Origin: Acidobacteriota bacterium
Lineage (GTDB): Bacteria > Acidobacteriota > Thermoanaerobaculia > Multivoradales > Multivoraceae
Length of the DNA: 64,000 bases
Assembly: GCA_028877275.1 (NCBI GenBank)
Contig: JAPPFP010000005.1
Span: forward strand, 1-64,000
Direction of reading: 5' to 3'
The translations under genes were made by a program, and so were the position numbers. The notes beneath the pieces are model-generated. The model searched no databases. It saw nothing but the letters and a program-made list of their open reading frames with translations, and was not told where the DNA came from. Of this stretch, positions 36,094-55,555 are shown in pieces. Numbering within the stretch: the stretch's first letter is position 1; each line of letters opens with the position of its first letter.

Positions 36094-36924
36094 CTAAGGA
36101 TCGCCGGGCGAAGCCCGACCCTTACTTCGCTCCCACAGCCGTTCCAGTTCCTCTATTCCGTAGTCGCCGCCGGGCGCGAGTTCCGTCTCCATGGCCGCGA
36201 AGCGGCGGCGGAACTTCCGGTTTGCCGCCGCCAGCGCGCGTTCCGGGTCCACGTCCAGATGGCGGGCGAGGTTGGCGACCGCGAATAGCACGTCGCCCAG
36301 CTCCTCTTCGACCCGCGCTTTCGCCTCGGCGGACTGGCCGGCCTGGTCGTTGGCCGTCTCCTGGTCCAGTTCGCCGAGTTCCTCGGCCACCTTGGCGCGC
36401 ACGGCTTCGGTCGAGTCCCAGTCGAAACCGATGCCGGCCGCCTTCTGCCCGAGCCGATAGGCGCCGACCAGCGCGGGGAGCGAGGCCGGCACGCCGTCGA
36501 GCACCGAGCCGTCGCGGGTCCGCTTCCGTTGCTCCCACATCGCCGCGACCTCGGCCGCGGAACCGGCCTTCGCCTGGTCCTTCTCGTCGCCGAAGACGTG
36601 AGGGTGTCGCGCGACCATCTTGTCGATCACCGCGCGGATCGCCCCGCCGAGCGGTACGTCCTCCAGCTCGGCACCGGCCAGGCGGGCGACGTAGACCGCC
36701 TCGAACAGCAGATCGCCCAGTTCCTCGTTGATCGCGGCGGGATCGCGTTCGTCGATCGCGGCGGCCAGTTCGTGGGCCTCCTCGATCAGATACGCCCGGA
36801 GATCCGCGAGTGACAGCTCGCGGTCCCAGGGGCAGTCGACCCGCAGGCGGTCGATCAGATCGGCGATCGGAGCGAGCGAGCAGGAGTCGGTTCCGGCGCC
36901 GTCTCCTTTGTTACGATCTTGCAT
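36094..36924 (-). CDS. mazG: nucleoside triphosphate pyrophosphohydrolase MazG
   Basis: A 276-residue protein with two MazG domains. The first has CPWDRELSLADLRAYLIEEAHEL and INEELGDLLFEAVYVARL; the second has VAEELGELDQE and VEEELGDVLFAVANLARHL. The E-x2-E...E-x2-D metal-binding pattern is present in both. MazG hydrolyses non-canonical or excess NTPs to NMPs. ATG 36924 is chosen: the frame extends upstream but the family sequence begins here. It is divergent from the DUF1844 gene (22-bp gap) and ends 4 bp from the S41-like gene's stop. Confidence 0.92.
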   Translation of the reverse strand: MQDRNKGDGAGTDSCSLAPIADLIDRLRVDCPWDRELSLADLRAYLIEEAHELAAAIDERDPAAINEELGDLLFEAVYVARLAGAELEDVPLGGAIRAVIDKMVARHPHVFGDEKDQAKAGSAAEVAAMWEQRKRTRDGSVLDGVPASLPALVGAYRLGQKAAGIGFDWDSTEAVRAKVAEELGELDQETANDQAGQSAEAKARVEEELGDVLFAVANLARHLDVDPERALAAANRKFRRRFAAMETELAPGGDYGIEELERLWERSKGRASPGDP

Positions 36925-36946
36925 TGGCAGGACGTGGAGGTCGGAA

Positions 36947-37426
36947 GTGAAGGTCACCGACAGAAGGATGTTCACGGACGACGGCGAACTGCGCGAAGAG
37001 TACCGCTTCCTCGAGCAGCAGAAGGCCGGAACGGCAGCCGGGAAGCCACCCTCGGTCGCCCCGGAAGACACCGCTGCGAGCGCGAGCGGGGCGCCGGCTG
37101 ACGGGCCTGAACGGGCCGCGTCCGCGGAGCCGTCCCCGGGCTCGGAAACCGCGGGGGCTTCGCGGATGCCGCCAGGCGGGGCGCAGGCTCCCGGCTTCAT
37201 GGACCTGGTCGCGGTACTCGCCGAGCCGATCGCCTTCCTGCTCGGCGACGCCCAGCTACCGGACGGTCAGAGCGCCCAGGACCTGCCGCGGGCCCGGCTC
37301 CACATCGACTTGCTGGCGGTGCTGCAGGAGAAGACCCGGGGCAACGTCTCCGAGCAGGAGACGGCGCTGCTGGAGGATCTTCTCGCGCAGCTCCGGATGC
37401 GGTACGTCGAAAAGAGCCGCGGCTGA
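36947..37426 (+). CDS. DUF1844-family protein
   Basis: A 159-residue protein. A short N-terminal motif, VTDRRMFTDDGELREEY, is followed by a low-complexity Ala/Gly/Pro-rich stretch (about 28-80). The C-terminal DUF1844 core then follows (FMDLVAVLAEPIAFLLGD, ARLHIDLLAVLQEKTRGN, LLEDLLAQLRMRYV). The family is common in Acidobacteria and Deltaproteobacteria and has no assigned function. GTG 36947 has a GGAGG site at ideal spacing. It lies upstream of dnaK but is separated from it by a promoter region. Confidence 0.85.
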   Translation: MKVTDRRMFTDDGELREEYRFLEQQKAGTAAGKPPSVAPEDTAASASGAPADGPERAASAEPSPGSETAGASRMPPGGAQAPGFMDLVAVLAEPIAFLLGDAQLPDGQSAQDLPRARLHIDLLAVLQEKTRGNVSEQETALLEDLLAQLRMRYVEKSRG

Positions 37427-37508
37427 CTGCCAGCTGATCGCGCCTTTCCGGCGGCAGGGCCCTCCCGTAATCTGAGCGGACCACAAGCAGATTGGTGCGG
37501 CCACGGAC

Positions 37509-37537
37509 TTGACAACGAACCGCTTAGGTCCTAGTCT
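37509..37537 (+). promoter_or_regulatory. probable sigma-70-type promoter of dnaK
   Basis: TTGACA (37509-37514), a perfect -35 hexamer, is followed after 17 bp by TAGTCT (37532-37537) as -10. This sits 91 bp upstream of the dnaK ATG in the only sizeable gap before the gene. I looked for CIRCE and for the HAIR operator expected with HspR and found neither at consensus level. Confidence 0.6.
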
Positions 37538-37627
37538 CCCTGTCGCGCTTCCAGGCCATGGCAGGCGGTAGAGACCGCATCCGCCCGAAGCGCCAGTGAC
37601 GAGAATCGATCAGGGAGAGAGAGATAC

Positions 37628-39577
<1,950 letters not shown>

Positions 39578-40009
39578 GTGACGCCGCCGCGGTCGTCGCG
39601 CGGGCGCCGTCCCCCGTCCCGCAGCCGGCGGGTGGGGGGCGGCCGCTACGTGATGATCAGCAAGGTCGCCGAGCGCTACGACATCCATCCCCAGACCCTC
39701 CGGCTGTATGAGCGGGAGGGCCTGCTGGAGCCGCAGCGGAGCGATGGCAACACGCGCCTCTACGACGAAGACTCGCTGAACCGGCTCGAGTCGATCCTCA
39801 CGCTGACCCGGGACATGGGGGTCAACCTGGCCGGAGTCGAGGTGATCCTCACGCTGCAGGAACGCTTGGCTCGGCTCGAGGCCGAGCGGGACAGGCTACT
39901 CTCGATCGTGGAGCGCGACGCGGCGGACCGCCGCCGGGGCGTCCGGCGCCGGCACGCCCTGGTCTGGGTGCGAAGCGGCGCGCTGGTCAAGGTCGAGGAC
40001 GAGGAGTGA
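39578..40009 (+). CDS. hspR: MerR-family heat-shock regulator HspR
   Basis: A 143-residue regulator. The MerR helix-turn-helix reads MISKVAERYDIHPQTLRLYEREGLLEP, typical of HspR, followed by SDGNTRLYDEDSLNRLESILTLTRDMGVNLAGVE and a coiled-coil dimerisation helix. In actinobacteria HspR represses dnaK by binding HAIR sites with DnaK as corepressor. Its position directly behind dnaK suggests the same feedback here. A basic N-terminal extension of about 22 residues precedes the domain; an internal start is possible. It overlaps the next gene by GTGA. Confidence 0.9.
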   Translation: MTPPRSSRGRRPPSRSRRVGGGRYVMISKVAERYDIHPQTLRLYEREGLLEPQRSDGNTRLYDEDSLNRLESILTLTRDMGVNLAGVEVILTLQERLARLEAERDRLLSIVERDAADRRRGVRRRHALVWVRSGALVKVEDEE

Positions 40010-40755
40010 ACGAGGAAGGCTGCGAACTCTGTAGCGGGCGCGGTTGGATCGTCGACCTGACGACGAACCAGGCGCGACGCTGCACCTGCCATTCGAGCCG
40101 CGTCCGCAGCCGCCGCGTCGACGACCTGGGCATTCCGCCGAAGTACCAGGGTTGCCGGCTCACCAACTTCCGGCTCGCGGGGGATGCTGGTGATCAACTC
40201 CTCACCGCGCGCCGAGACTGCGATCAGTACATCGAAGAGTTCATGGAGCTCGACGGATCGCTGAACGAAGCCGGACTCGTGTTCATCGGCCCGAGCGGCC
40301 GGGGCAAGACGCACCTGGCCGTCGCCGTGCTGATCGAACTGGCCGAGCAGTACGGCGTCGGCGGCCGCTTCGTCGATTTCACCAGCCTGGTCGCCGACAT
40401 CCAGGCGACCTTCCAGCCCGACGCTCCGCGGAACCAGGCCGACCTGCTGAGGCCGCTCCAGGAGGCGGACGTCGTCGTGGTCGATGAGCTCGGCGCGAGA
40501 CGGCCCTCGCCCTTCGTCTCCGACACCCTGTACCTGCTGATCAACGGCCGCTACATGGCCCGGCGGCCGACCCTGTTCACCAGCAACTACTACCTGACGT
40601 CCGAAGCTGACGGCGACCCCTCCGACGGCGCCCAGAGCCTGGCCGGCCGCGTCCCCGCCAGCCTCATCAGCCGCCTCCACCAGATGGCGAAGCCGATCCT
40701 CATCGACGCCGTCGGCGATTACCGCCACGAACTCCAGGCGCATCAGCACCGGTAG
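40006..40755 (+). CDS. DnaC-like AAA+ ATPase with N-terminal zinc-binding motif
   Basis: A 249-residue protein. Cys6/Cys9 (GCELCSGRGW) and a second Cys pair about 20 residues later (RRCTCH) suggest a small zinc site. The AAA+ core has Walker A FIGPSGRGKTHLA and Walker B VVVVDELGARR, then TLFTSNYYLT as sensor 1. DnaC/IstB proteins load replicative helicase or assist transposases. No transposase is present, so a DnaC-type loader or a chaperone-linked ATPase is more likely. It is co-transcribed with dnaK-hspR through a 4-bp overlap. Confidence 0.85.
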   Translation: MNEEGCELCSGRGWIVDLTTNQARRCTCHSSRVRSRRVDDLGIPPKYQGCRLTNFRLAGDAGDQLLTARRDCDQYIEEFMELDGSLNEAGLVFIGPSGRGKTHLAVAVLIELAEQYGVGGRFVDFTSLVADIQATFQPDAPRNQADLLRPLQEADVVVVDELGARRPSPFVSDTLYLLINGRYMARRPTLFTSNYYLTSEADGDPSDGAQSLAGRVPASLISRLHQMAKPILIDAVGDYRHELQAHQHR

Positions 40756-40763
40756 CGGTCTAG

Positions 40764-42572
40764 ATGGCCAAGCGGTGGATGACCAACCTGGGTCTCGGAG
40801 CCACGGCCTGCCTGCTGCTGGCGGCGGGGCCGAGCCCGTCGACGTCGCCTCCGTCGATCGTGTTGCCGGAACAGATCCGGCTCGGGCTGGCCACGGACCT
40901 GGAGCGGGTCGAGGTCGCCTGTTGCGACGGGCCCTCGTGGCTCGTCGACGACGCGGGCCGGCGGGTCGAGGTGGCCGGGCCATTCCACGTGGTGGCGGCG
41001 CCGGGGAAGGCGAGTCCGGGAGTCCATCGCCTGCAGGTGGCGGCGTTGCGCGATCGGGTGCAGGCCGAGAGACTGGCCGGCCGGTTGGCTGGTCTGCTCG
41101 GCCAGGAGGCGGACTCGGTCCTCGACGCGGGCACCGGCCTGTATCGGGTCCGCGTGGGCCGCTTCGGCGGCCGGGAGGCAGCGGAGGAGGCCCGTGGCCG
41201 GCTTCATGTCGAAGGCTTCGACGACGTCTGGATCACGGTCGAGGGTCAGGTTCTGGAGGAGCCGGGCTTCGAGGTCGAAGGAGTCGGCCGGGTCGCGGGG
41301 AGGAGGCTGCGGCTCGAGTCGGCCGACGGTGTCGTTCACATCCTGGGCAGCCGCTACCGGGGGGCGCTCGAGGTCTTCCTGAGCGACCGGTCCGGACTGA
41401 ATGTGGTCAACGCGGCGCCGCTCGAGGATTACCTGCGCGGCGTCGTGCCCGTCGAGCTCGGTCCGGACCTGTACCCGGAGCTCGAGGCGATCAAGGCGCA
41501 GGCCGTGGCCGCGCGCACCTACGCGGTGAAGCGCCTGGGCGAGTTCGAAAGCGAGGGATACGACCTCTGCGCCGGGCCGCTGTGCCAGGTCTACGGCGGC
41601 CTGGACGTGGAACACCCGGTCTCGGACGAGGCGATCGCCGCCACTCGCGGCGAGATTCTGCTGCGCGGGGGTGTGCCCCAGGAGGCTCTGTTCACGGCGA
41701 GCTGCGGCGGCGGCACCGAACTCGTCGATCACGTCTTCCCTCTTCTGGCGGGCGGCGGTCCGACCGGTACGGCATGCGTCGAAGGGGGAGTCGTGACCCT
41801 TGCGGGCGGCGCTGAGGGGTCGCCCGCCAGGCATCTGCTGAAGTCTCTCGGCATTCGCAGGGTGCGGGACAGGCGGGTCGATGAGCGTCTGAGCCGCGCC
41901 CGTTCCGCGGGCGACCTGGAGGTCGTGGAAGGGAGCCTGGGGGGCTTCGATGGCGGCCGGCTCGACCTGCGCGAGCAGGGGCGTCGCCGGCTCGTTGCGC
42001 TGGCTCCGGGGGCGGCGCTGTTGCTGGCCGCGGTCGGCACGGAGGCGCCGCCCGGGGATCTCGGCGTTCCCACCCGGACCCTCGCGGCGGCGCCCGGGGA
42101 CCGCCTGCGCGTGTACCTGGCCCGCGGCCGTGCGGTCCTCATCGTTCACGAGGCGCCGAAGCGGCGAGATCAGCCGGCCGCGGAGCGGTGGTCGCTCTGG
42201 CGTTCCCACGACTCCGTGCGCGCGGCCGCCGAACGGCGCTTCCCCGGCCTCGGGCTAGAGTCGCTGAACGTGCTCGAACGCGGCGTCTCGGGTCGCGTGG
42301 CGCGCATCGACCTGATCGGCGAACAGGGCACGGTGGAACTCCAGGGCCTCGCAATTCGCTGGCTGCTCGATGTCCCGGAGCACGTCGTGGAGCTGACGGC
42401 CGAAACCGGCGAAGGGGGAGTTCCCGGCTGGCGCTTCGCCGGCCGCGGCCGCGGCCACGGCGTCGGCATGTGCCAGGTCGGCTCGTACCTCATGGCGCAG
42501 CGCGGCCTGACCTATCGCGAGATTCTCTGGCACTACTACGGCGCGGTCGACATCGGCAGGTTCGCATCATGA
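40764..42572 (+). CDS. SpoIID/LytB-domain exported protein with SPOR-like region
   Basis: A 602-residue protein with a signal peptide (about 1-25, GLGATACLLLAAG). A SPOR-like repeat region follows at about 80-155 (HRLQVAALRDRVQAERLAGRL and VRVGRFGGREAAEEA). The SpoIID domain begins at about 210, with NAAPLEDYLRGVVPVELGP and AIKAQAVAARTYAVKR, and ends with GRGRGHGVGMCQVGSYLMA. SpoIID domains are lytic transglycosylases acting on denuded glycan, and SPOR domains bind the same glycan, so a septal or wall-remodelling role fits. A poorly conserved insert of about 180 residues separates the two SpoIID halves. The stop overlaps meaB (ATGA). Confidence 0.87.
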   Translation: MAKRWMTNLGLGATACLLLAAGPSPSTSPPSIVLPEQIRLGLATDLERVEVACCDGPSWLVDDAGRRVEVAGPFHVVAAPGKASPGVHRLQVAALRDRVQAERLAGRLAGLLGQEADSVLDAGTGLYRVRVGRFGGREAAEEARGRLHVEGFDDVWITVEGQVLEEPGFEVEGVGRVAGRRLRLESADGVVHILGSRYRGALEVFLSDRSGLNVVNAAPLEDYLRGVVPVELGPDLYPELEAIKAQAVAARTYAVKRLGEFESEGYDLCAGPLCQVYGGLDVEHPVSDEAIAATRGEILLRGGVPQEALFTASCGGGTELVDHVFPLLAGGGPTGTACVEGGVVTLAGGAEGSPARHLLKSLGIRRVRDRRVDERLSRARSAGDLEVVEGSLGGFDGGRLDLREQGRRRLVALAPGAALLLAAVGTEAPPGDLGVPTRTLAAAPGDRLRVYLARGRAVLIVHEAPKRRDQPAAERWSLWRSHDSVRAAAERRFPGLGLESLNVLERGVSGRVARIDLIGEQGTVELQGLAIRWLLDVPEHVVELTAETGEGGVPGWRFAGRGRGHGVGMCQVGSYLMAQRGLTYREILWHYYGAVDIGRFAS

Positions 42573-43600
42573 GTGTCGACCGGCCTGTCGAAGCCTGGCT
42601 GGACGACCCCGAACCCTGGCGCGAGACCCGGCGCCTGGGCCGGGCTCTGAGCGCCATCGAGGGGGGTGGCGCAACGCAGGCCCTCGCCAGGACGGCCTGG
42701 CGCCGTGCCGGCCGCGCGATGACGATCGGCCTGACCGGGCCGCCCGGTGTCGGCAAGAGCACGCTGACGGCGGCTCTGGCCCGGGAGCTCCGGAAACGGG
42801 AAGAGCCGGTGGCGGTCCTCGCGTTCGATCCGACCAGTCCACTGACCGGCGGCGCCGTGCTCGGCGACCGGGTTCGGATGTCCGAGCTGGAAACCGATCC
42901 AGGCGTCTTCATCCGGTCGATGGCCTCACGCGGCGCCGGCGGCGGACTGGCGCAGGCCGCCGCCGCGGCGACTGACCTGCTCGATGCCGCGGGCTTTCCC
43001 TGGATTCTGGTCGAAACCGTGGGCACGGGTCAGGCCCAGACCGCCATTCGCCGGAACTCGGACCTCGTCGTTCTGGTCACGGCGCCCGGCCTGGGCGACG
43101 GCGTTCAGGCCATCAAGAGCGGGACGATGGAGATCGCGGACGTGTTCGTCGTCAACAAGAGCGACCTGCCGGGCGCCGCTGCCGCTCGCCGGTCGATCAT
43201 GGAGATGCTCCATCTGGCGGATGGAGCCGGTAGCGAACCGCCGGCGGTTCTGCCGACCGTGGCGCGAACGGGCGAAGGCGCCGAGGAGGTCCTGGACAAG
43301 GTGGCCGCGTGCTTCGACCGGCTGCGGGCGGGAGGAGAGATTGAAGCCCGGCGGGCTGCGCGCCTCCGACGCAGGGTGCTGGACCTGTACCGCACGGAGG
43401 TCCTGCGGCTTGCCATGGGCTCGATCGACGACGAGCGGTTCGGGCGGGATCTCCTCACCGCCGGCGGCTCGAGGGCTCTGGACGGAGCGGGCGATTCGCA
43501 GCAGAATCGGGCGCCGCGGGACTCGGGGCCGGCCGGCGATCCTTACGATCTGGCGGATCGGCTGGTCGGCGAGTTCGTCGGCGGAATCCGGAAGCACTGA
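42569..43600 (+). CDS. meaB: methylmalonyl-CoA mutase chaperone GTPase MeaB
   Basis: A 343-residue G3E GTPase of the MeaB/ArgK family. It has P-loop IGLTGPPGVGKSTL, AFDPTSPLTGGAVLGDRVRM, VETVGTGQAQTAI (switch region) and VVNKSDLPGA for guanine recognition. MeaB gates cofactor delivery and protects methylmalonyl-CoA mutase. It is translationally coupled to the SpoIID-like gene and followed 11 bp later by the epimerase. The mutase subunit itself is on the other strand at 50221-51789. Confidence 0.94.
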   Translation: MSVDRPVEAWLDDPEPWRETRRLGRALSAIEGGGATQALARTAWRRAGRAMTIGLTGPPGVGKSTLTAALARELRKREEPVAVLAFDPTSPLTGGAVLGDRVRMSELETDPGVFIRSMASRGAGGGLAQAAAAATDLLDAAGFPWILVETVGTGQAQTAIRRNSDLVVLVTAPGLGDGVQAIKSGTMEIADVFVVNKSDLPGAAAARRSIMEMLHLADGAGSEPPAVLPTVARTGEGAEEVLDKVAACFDRLRAGGEIEARRAARLRRRVLDLYRTEVLRLAMGSIDDERFGRDLLTAGGSRALDGAGDSQQNRAPRDSGPAGDPYDLADRLVGEFVGGIRKH

Positions 43601-43611
43601 GGCGCATAGCA

Positions 43612-44009
43612 ATGATCACGGGCCTTGACCATGTCGCGATCGCCGTCCCTTCGATCGAAGAGGCGAGGACGTTCTACGAGAAGCTGGGCCTCGAGATCAC
43701 GGCGATCGAGGTGGTGGAGCACGAAGGGGTGCGGGTGGCGATGATCCCCTGCGGGGGCACGCGGATCGAACTCCTGGAGCCGCTCTCGAGCGATTCCCCG
43801 GTGGGACGCTTCCTCGAACGGCGCGGCCCGGGCATACACCACCTTTGCATGCGGAGCGACGACGTTCACGAAGACGACGGGAAGCTGCGCGAGGGCGGAC
43901 TGTCTCTCCTGCGTGAGCGGCCCGGCCCCGGCGCCGAGGGCGCCACGGTTCAGTTCGTCCACCCGAAGAGCGCCGGCGGGGTGCTGCTGGAACTGTCGGA
44001 GCCGGCGCG

Positions 44010-44013
<4 letters not shown>
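43612..44013 (+). CDS. mce: methylmalonyl-CoA epimerase
   Basis: A 133-residue vicinal-oxygen-chelate protein. It has LDHVAIAVPSIEEARTFYEK, EVVEHEGVRVAMIPCGGTRIELLEP, GPGIHHLCMR and the C-terminal HPKSAGGVLLELSE. The metal ligands His (LDHV), His (GIHHL) and Glu (LLEL) fit the epimerase. It interconverts (S)- and (R)-methylmalonyl-CoA between propionyl-CoA carboxylase and the mutase. It overlaps carA by four bases. Confidence 0.93.
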
Positions 44014-45072
<1,059 letters not shown>

Positions 45073-45080
<8 letters not shown>

Positions 45081-46317
45081 CGCTCACGAAGCCGGTGCCG
45101 TGGCGCGGGGGCGCCGGGTGGTCTGGTGGGTCGCCGCGCGCTACCTGCTCGGGGGACGGAGCCGGCTTCTGACCGGGACCGCGAGATCGGCCCTTGGGTC
45201 GACCGGCCTGGGCGTGGCGGCGATGGTGGTCTCGATGGCGCTGATGAGCGGTTACACGAGCTCGGTCGAAGAGCGGCTGCTTCAGGGCGGACCGCTGGTC
45301 GTCACGCCTCTGGGTGAAGCCGCGGGCGACCTCGAGTCGGCTGATGAAACGGCCGATCGGCTGCGACCGCTGCCCGGGGTGGAACGGGTCGGCGTCACGC
45401 TGGCCGGTCAGGGCCAGCTTCTGAGCAGAACGAATCCGGCCGGCGTGGACGTCTGGTTCCGAGGCGTTCTGCCCGGCGCTTCCTCCTTTGGAGCCGGCGA
45501 AGAGGAATTGGGAAGGAGCGTCGACGGCCTGGACGCGGTTGTTCTCGGCCGCCAACTCCAGCGGACGCTCGGCGCGGCGGACGGGGACCTGGTGCGGCTG
45601 ACGGCGGTGGTCGGTTCGCCGTCCGGCCGGCCCCGCTTCGCCTACCGCACGCTACGGGTCGCCGGCGCCTTCGAGACCGGGTTCTCCGAGTACGACCGGA
45701 GCTACGCCGTCCTGCACCGGGACGCGGTCGAGGCGCTCGGCGCGGTCGGCGTGGTCCTCGAGGTGGCGACGATGCGGGGCGCCGACCCGTCCGCCGTGCA
45801 CGGGAGAGTCGAGGAACTGGTGGGCGCCGATGCGCTCGTCACCGACTGGCGACGGGGCAACCGGGACATCTTCGCGGCGCTTCGACTGCAGAAGTGGGGC
45901 CTGTTCCTGGTGCTGGGCCTCATCGTGCTGGTGTCGACGTTCAACATCGCGGCGGCCCTCGTGGTCATGGTGCGGGAGCGGGGCAGGGACACGGCGGTGC
46001 TCGGGGCGCTCGGGCTCGGCCCCCGGCGACTGCGGCGCGTGTTCCTGGTTTGCGGGCTGAGTCTCGGGGCCGCGGGCACCGGCCTCGGTCTGCTGCTCGG
46101 TTCGCTGGTCAGCACGATCATCACGCGCTACGAACTCGTGCGGTTCGATCCCGGCGTGGCCGAGATCTACTTCATCAGCAGCGTTCCGTTCGATGTGCGG
46201 GCGCTGGATCTGCTGGCCGTGGCCGGCTTCAGCCTCCTCGTCGTCGGCCTCGCGTGCTGGTGGCCCGCCCGGCTGGCATCGTCGCTCGAGCCGGCGCGGG
46301 CGCTCCACTGGGAGTAG
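45073..46317 (+). CDS. FtsX-like ABC permease, LolC/LolE type
   Basis: A 414-residue protein. It has one N-terminal transmembrane helix (about 35-60, preceded by WWVAARYLLGGRS), a large periplasmic domain (about 65-260), then three helices at the C-terminus (LFLVLGLIVLVSTFNIAAAL, a central one, and LLAVAGFSLLVVGLACWWPA). This is the MacB/LolC topology. LolCDE releases lipoproteins from the inner membrane; without an adjacent ATPase the assignment to Lol is tentative. It overlaps carA by 8 bp. Confidence 0.8.
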
Positions 46318-46690
46318 GGCCGCCGCTTTCCCTCCAGACGTGGAAGGAGGGGCTGCTCTAGGAGCAACCCCTCCCGGTTTGAATCGCGCCTCAGTCAGCC
46401 CGCGGCCGCTGAGCGGAGGTTGAGGGTTTAAGGCAGGTCCGGACGGTGTCCGGGGGTGGGTCGCAGTTCCTCTGGCCGCGGACGCGTCCAGTCGCGACCC
46501 GGTGGGTGACGACACGGGAGCCAGGGCGCGAAGTCGATTGGCCGATGCCGATTGACTGTTGCCTGTGGTTCGGTGCCGCCTCTGAAAGGAGTATACGCAA
46601 CCCGGCGCCAAAGTGTTTCTTCCGCGGCGTCTTTTCCGCTGGCGAGGCGACCCGGCGCCGAGCCCGGTTGCTTATACACTCCGCGCGCTC
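46318..46690 (+). other. 373-bp intergenic region upstream of carB
   Basis: Apart from the terminator-like hairpin at 46346-46374, I see no gene. It holds a small GGAC-GGTGTCC dyad near 46440, and GTATACG and TTATACA segments at 46591 and 46672 that could be -10 elements but lack a convincing -35. Such a length before carB may hide pyrimidine-responsive control, which I cannot show. Confidence 0.5.
46346..46374 (+). terminator. strong hairpin after the permease gene
   Basis: GGAGGGG at 46346-46352 pairs with CCCCTCC at 46368-46374; after one C/A mismatch the stem continues TGCTC/GAGCA, closing on a three-base loop. It lies 29 bp after the permease stop and is followed by a short GGTTT. Likely an intrinsic terminator with a weak U tract. 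Confidence 0.6.
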
Positions 46691-49936
<3,246 letters not shown>

Positions 49937-49943
49937 GCCCGCT

Positions 49944-50216
49944 TCAGCCGCGACGGATGCGCGCGATGTCGCTCTCCAGGCGCTCGCCGAGACGTCGCAG
50001 CTCGACGCGGTAGTTCTCTTCCTCCTCGAGCCGCTTGGCCGGGTCCGCGGCGAGGTTCTTGCGGTGGAGGATCTCGAGTTCGGCCACCTTGGCCTGGTGG
50101 CGGCTGCGGGCGTCTTCGATCCGCCGCCGTTGCTCTTCGTCCAGGGCGTCCTGCTGGGGCGCCGCGATGCCCCGGCTCTCGAGCTTCTCGAGCGCCCTCT
50201 CGTAGGCCGACTTCAC
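49944..50216 (-). CDS. small charged coiled-coil protein
   Basis: A 90-residue protein rich in Glu, Arg, Leu and Ala (AYERALEKLESRG, EEQRRRIEDARSRHQAKVAELE), predicted to be almost entirely helical and coiled-coil. I recognise no family. The GTG start is 4 bp after the methylmalonyl-CoA mutase stop and the gene reads in the same direction, so it is co-transcribed and might assist the mutase; that is speculation. It converges on carB with a 7-bp gap. Confidence 0.65.
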   Translation of the reverse strand: MKSAYERALEKLESRGIAAPQQDALDEEQRRRIEDARSRHQAKVAELEILHRKNLAADPAKRLEEEENYRVELRRLGERLESDIARIRRG

Positions 50217-50220
50217 CGGC

Positions 50221-51789
<1,569 letters not shown>

Positions 51790-51951
51790 GGCAGAGGAGC
51801 TTATCGCCGCCTCGAATCCGCAGGATCTACCGCCGCTCTCCGAAGCTGGTCCACATTCATCGATGAAACGCTATGAATCGATGGATACCCATATCTAGTG
51901 GGCGCACGGGGCACGTGGGGCTACATGAAGTGGTTTTCGCGGCGATTCTGC

Positions 51952-51981
51952 TTGCGCCGGAGGGCCGTTCTGGGCTACAGT
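51952..51981 (+). promoter_or_regulatory. possible nrdJ promoter
   Basis: TTGCGC (51952-51957) and TACAGT (51976-51981) are separated by 18 bp and lie 63 bp before the nrdJ ATG, in a locally less GC-rich stretch. Match to consensus is partial. There is no cobalamin riboswitch in this gap as far as I can see. Confidence 0.3.
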
Positions 51982-52044
51982 TCGACATTCACCGCGAAAG
52001 CCCACGGGACCACGTTGGGACCGTGCTGACCAGGGAGGTAGCAG

Positions 52045-54930
<2,886 letters not shown>

Positions 54931-54956
54931 CCCGGGCCGGCTGTTAGTCTGCCGGC

Positions 54957-55508
54957 ATGACAAGGCGTTTGGCGGTCGGTCTGCTGATCGGCCTGGGCGT
55001 GACCGGAGCGGTCCTGGTGGCGGTTTTCGGCTTCCTGGTGTCGGGCATCGTCGCGGGTGCCGAGCCGCCGGAGATCGCGGAGCTCGATCCGATCCTGACC
55101 AGCTTCCAGTTGGACACGCTGGACGGATCGCGGCTGGGTCCGCCGGACCTGCGGGGCGATGTCGTCGTGGTCGACATGTGGGCGACGTGGTGCAAGCCGT
55201 GCGTCATCCAGGCGGAGATCCTCGAGAAGCTGCGCGAGGAGTACGCCGGCCGGGGCGTGTCGTTCCTCGCCCTGAACTCCGGGGAGGATCCGGAGACCGT
55301 CCGCGGATACGTGGAGAAGACACCGTTCAGCTACCCGGTGCTGCTGGACCCCGAGGAGAAGGTGATGGGCGGGGCGGAGCTCTACGCCTTGCCGACGCTC
55401 GTCGTGCTTGACCCCCGGGGCGACGTTTCCTACATCTCGATCGGCATCACCGGAGCCAGTGTGGTCCGCAACGCGATCGAGGAGGCGCTTGCCGTCACGT
55501 CCGGCTGA
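54957..55508 (+). CDS. TlpA/ResA-like membrane-anchored thioredoxin
   Basis: A 183-residue protein with an N-terminal membrane anchor (about 5-30, GLLIGLGVTGAVLVAVFGFL) and a periplasmic thioredoxin fold. The active site is WCKPC in VVVDMWATWCKPCVIQAE. The cis-Pro loop reads YALPTLVVLDPRG. Family members reduce periplasmic disulfides, for example in cytochrome c maturation; the partner is unknown. The ATG (54957) is 26 bp after nrdJ. Confidence 0.9.
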   Translation: MTRRLAVGLLIGLGVTGAVLVAVFGFLVSGIVAGAEPPEIAELDPILTSFQLDTLDGSRLGPPDLRGDVVVVDMWATWCKPCVIQAEILEKLREEYAGRGVSFLALNSGEDPETVRGYVEKTPFSYPVLLDPEEKVMGGAELYALPTLVVLDPRGDVSYISIGITGASVVRNAIEEALAVTSG

Positions 55509-55555
55509 GGCCCGGGACAGGCAGCAGTCCCGCGAACCGGGAGGGCGATCGCGCC

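Noticed and set aside
40006..40755. IstB-type transposition helper
   Set aside because: No IstA transposase or inverted repeats nearby; the gene is coupled to dnaK-hspR and has a zinc-type N-terminus.
46375..46690. Promoter or attenuator for carB
   Set aside because: Candidate -10 hexamers lack a -35 at proper spacing, and no convincing terminator/antiterminator pair could be drawn beyond the hairpin already listed.
51887..51902. Dyad ACCCATATCTAGTGGG upstream of nrdJ as a NrdR box
   Set aside because: The right half resembles NrdR boxes, but the half-site spacing is one base short of the 16-bp consensus and I see no second box at helical spacing.
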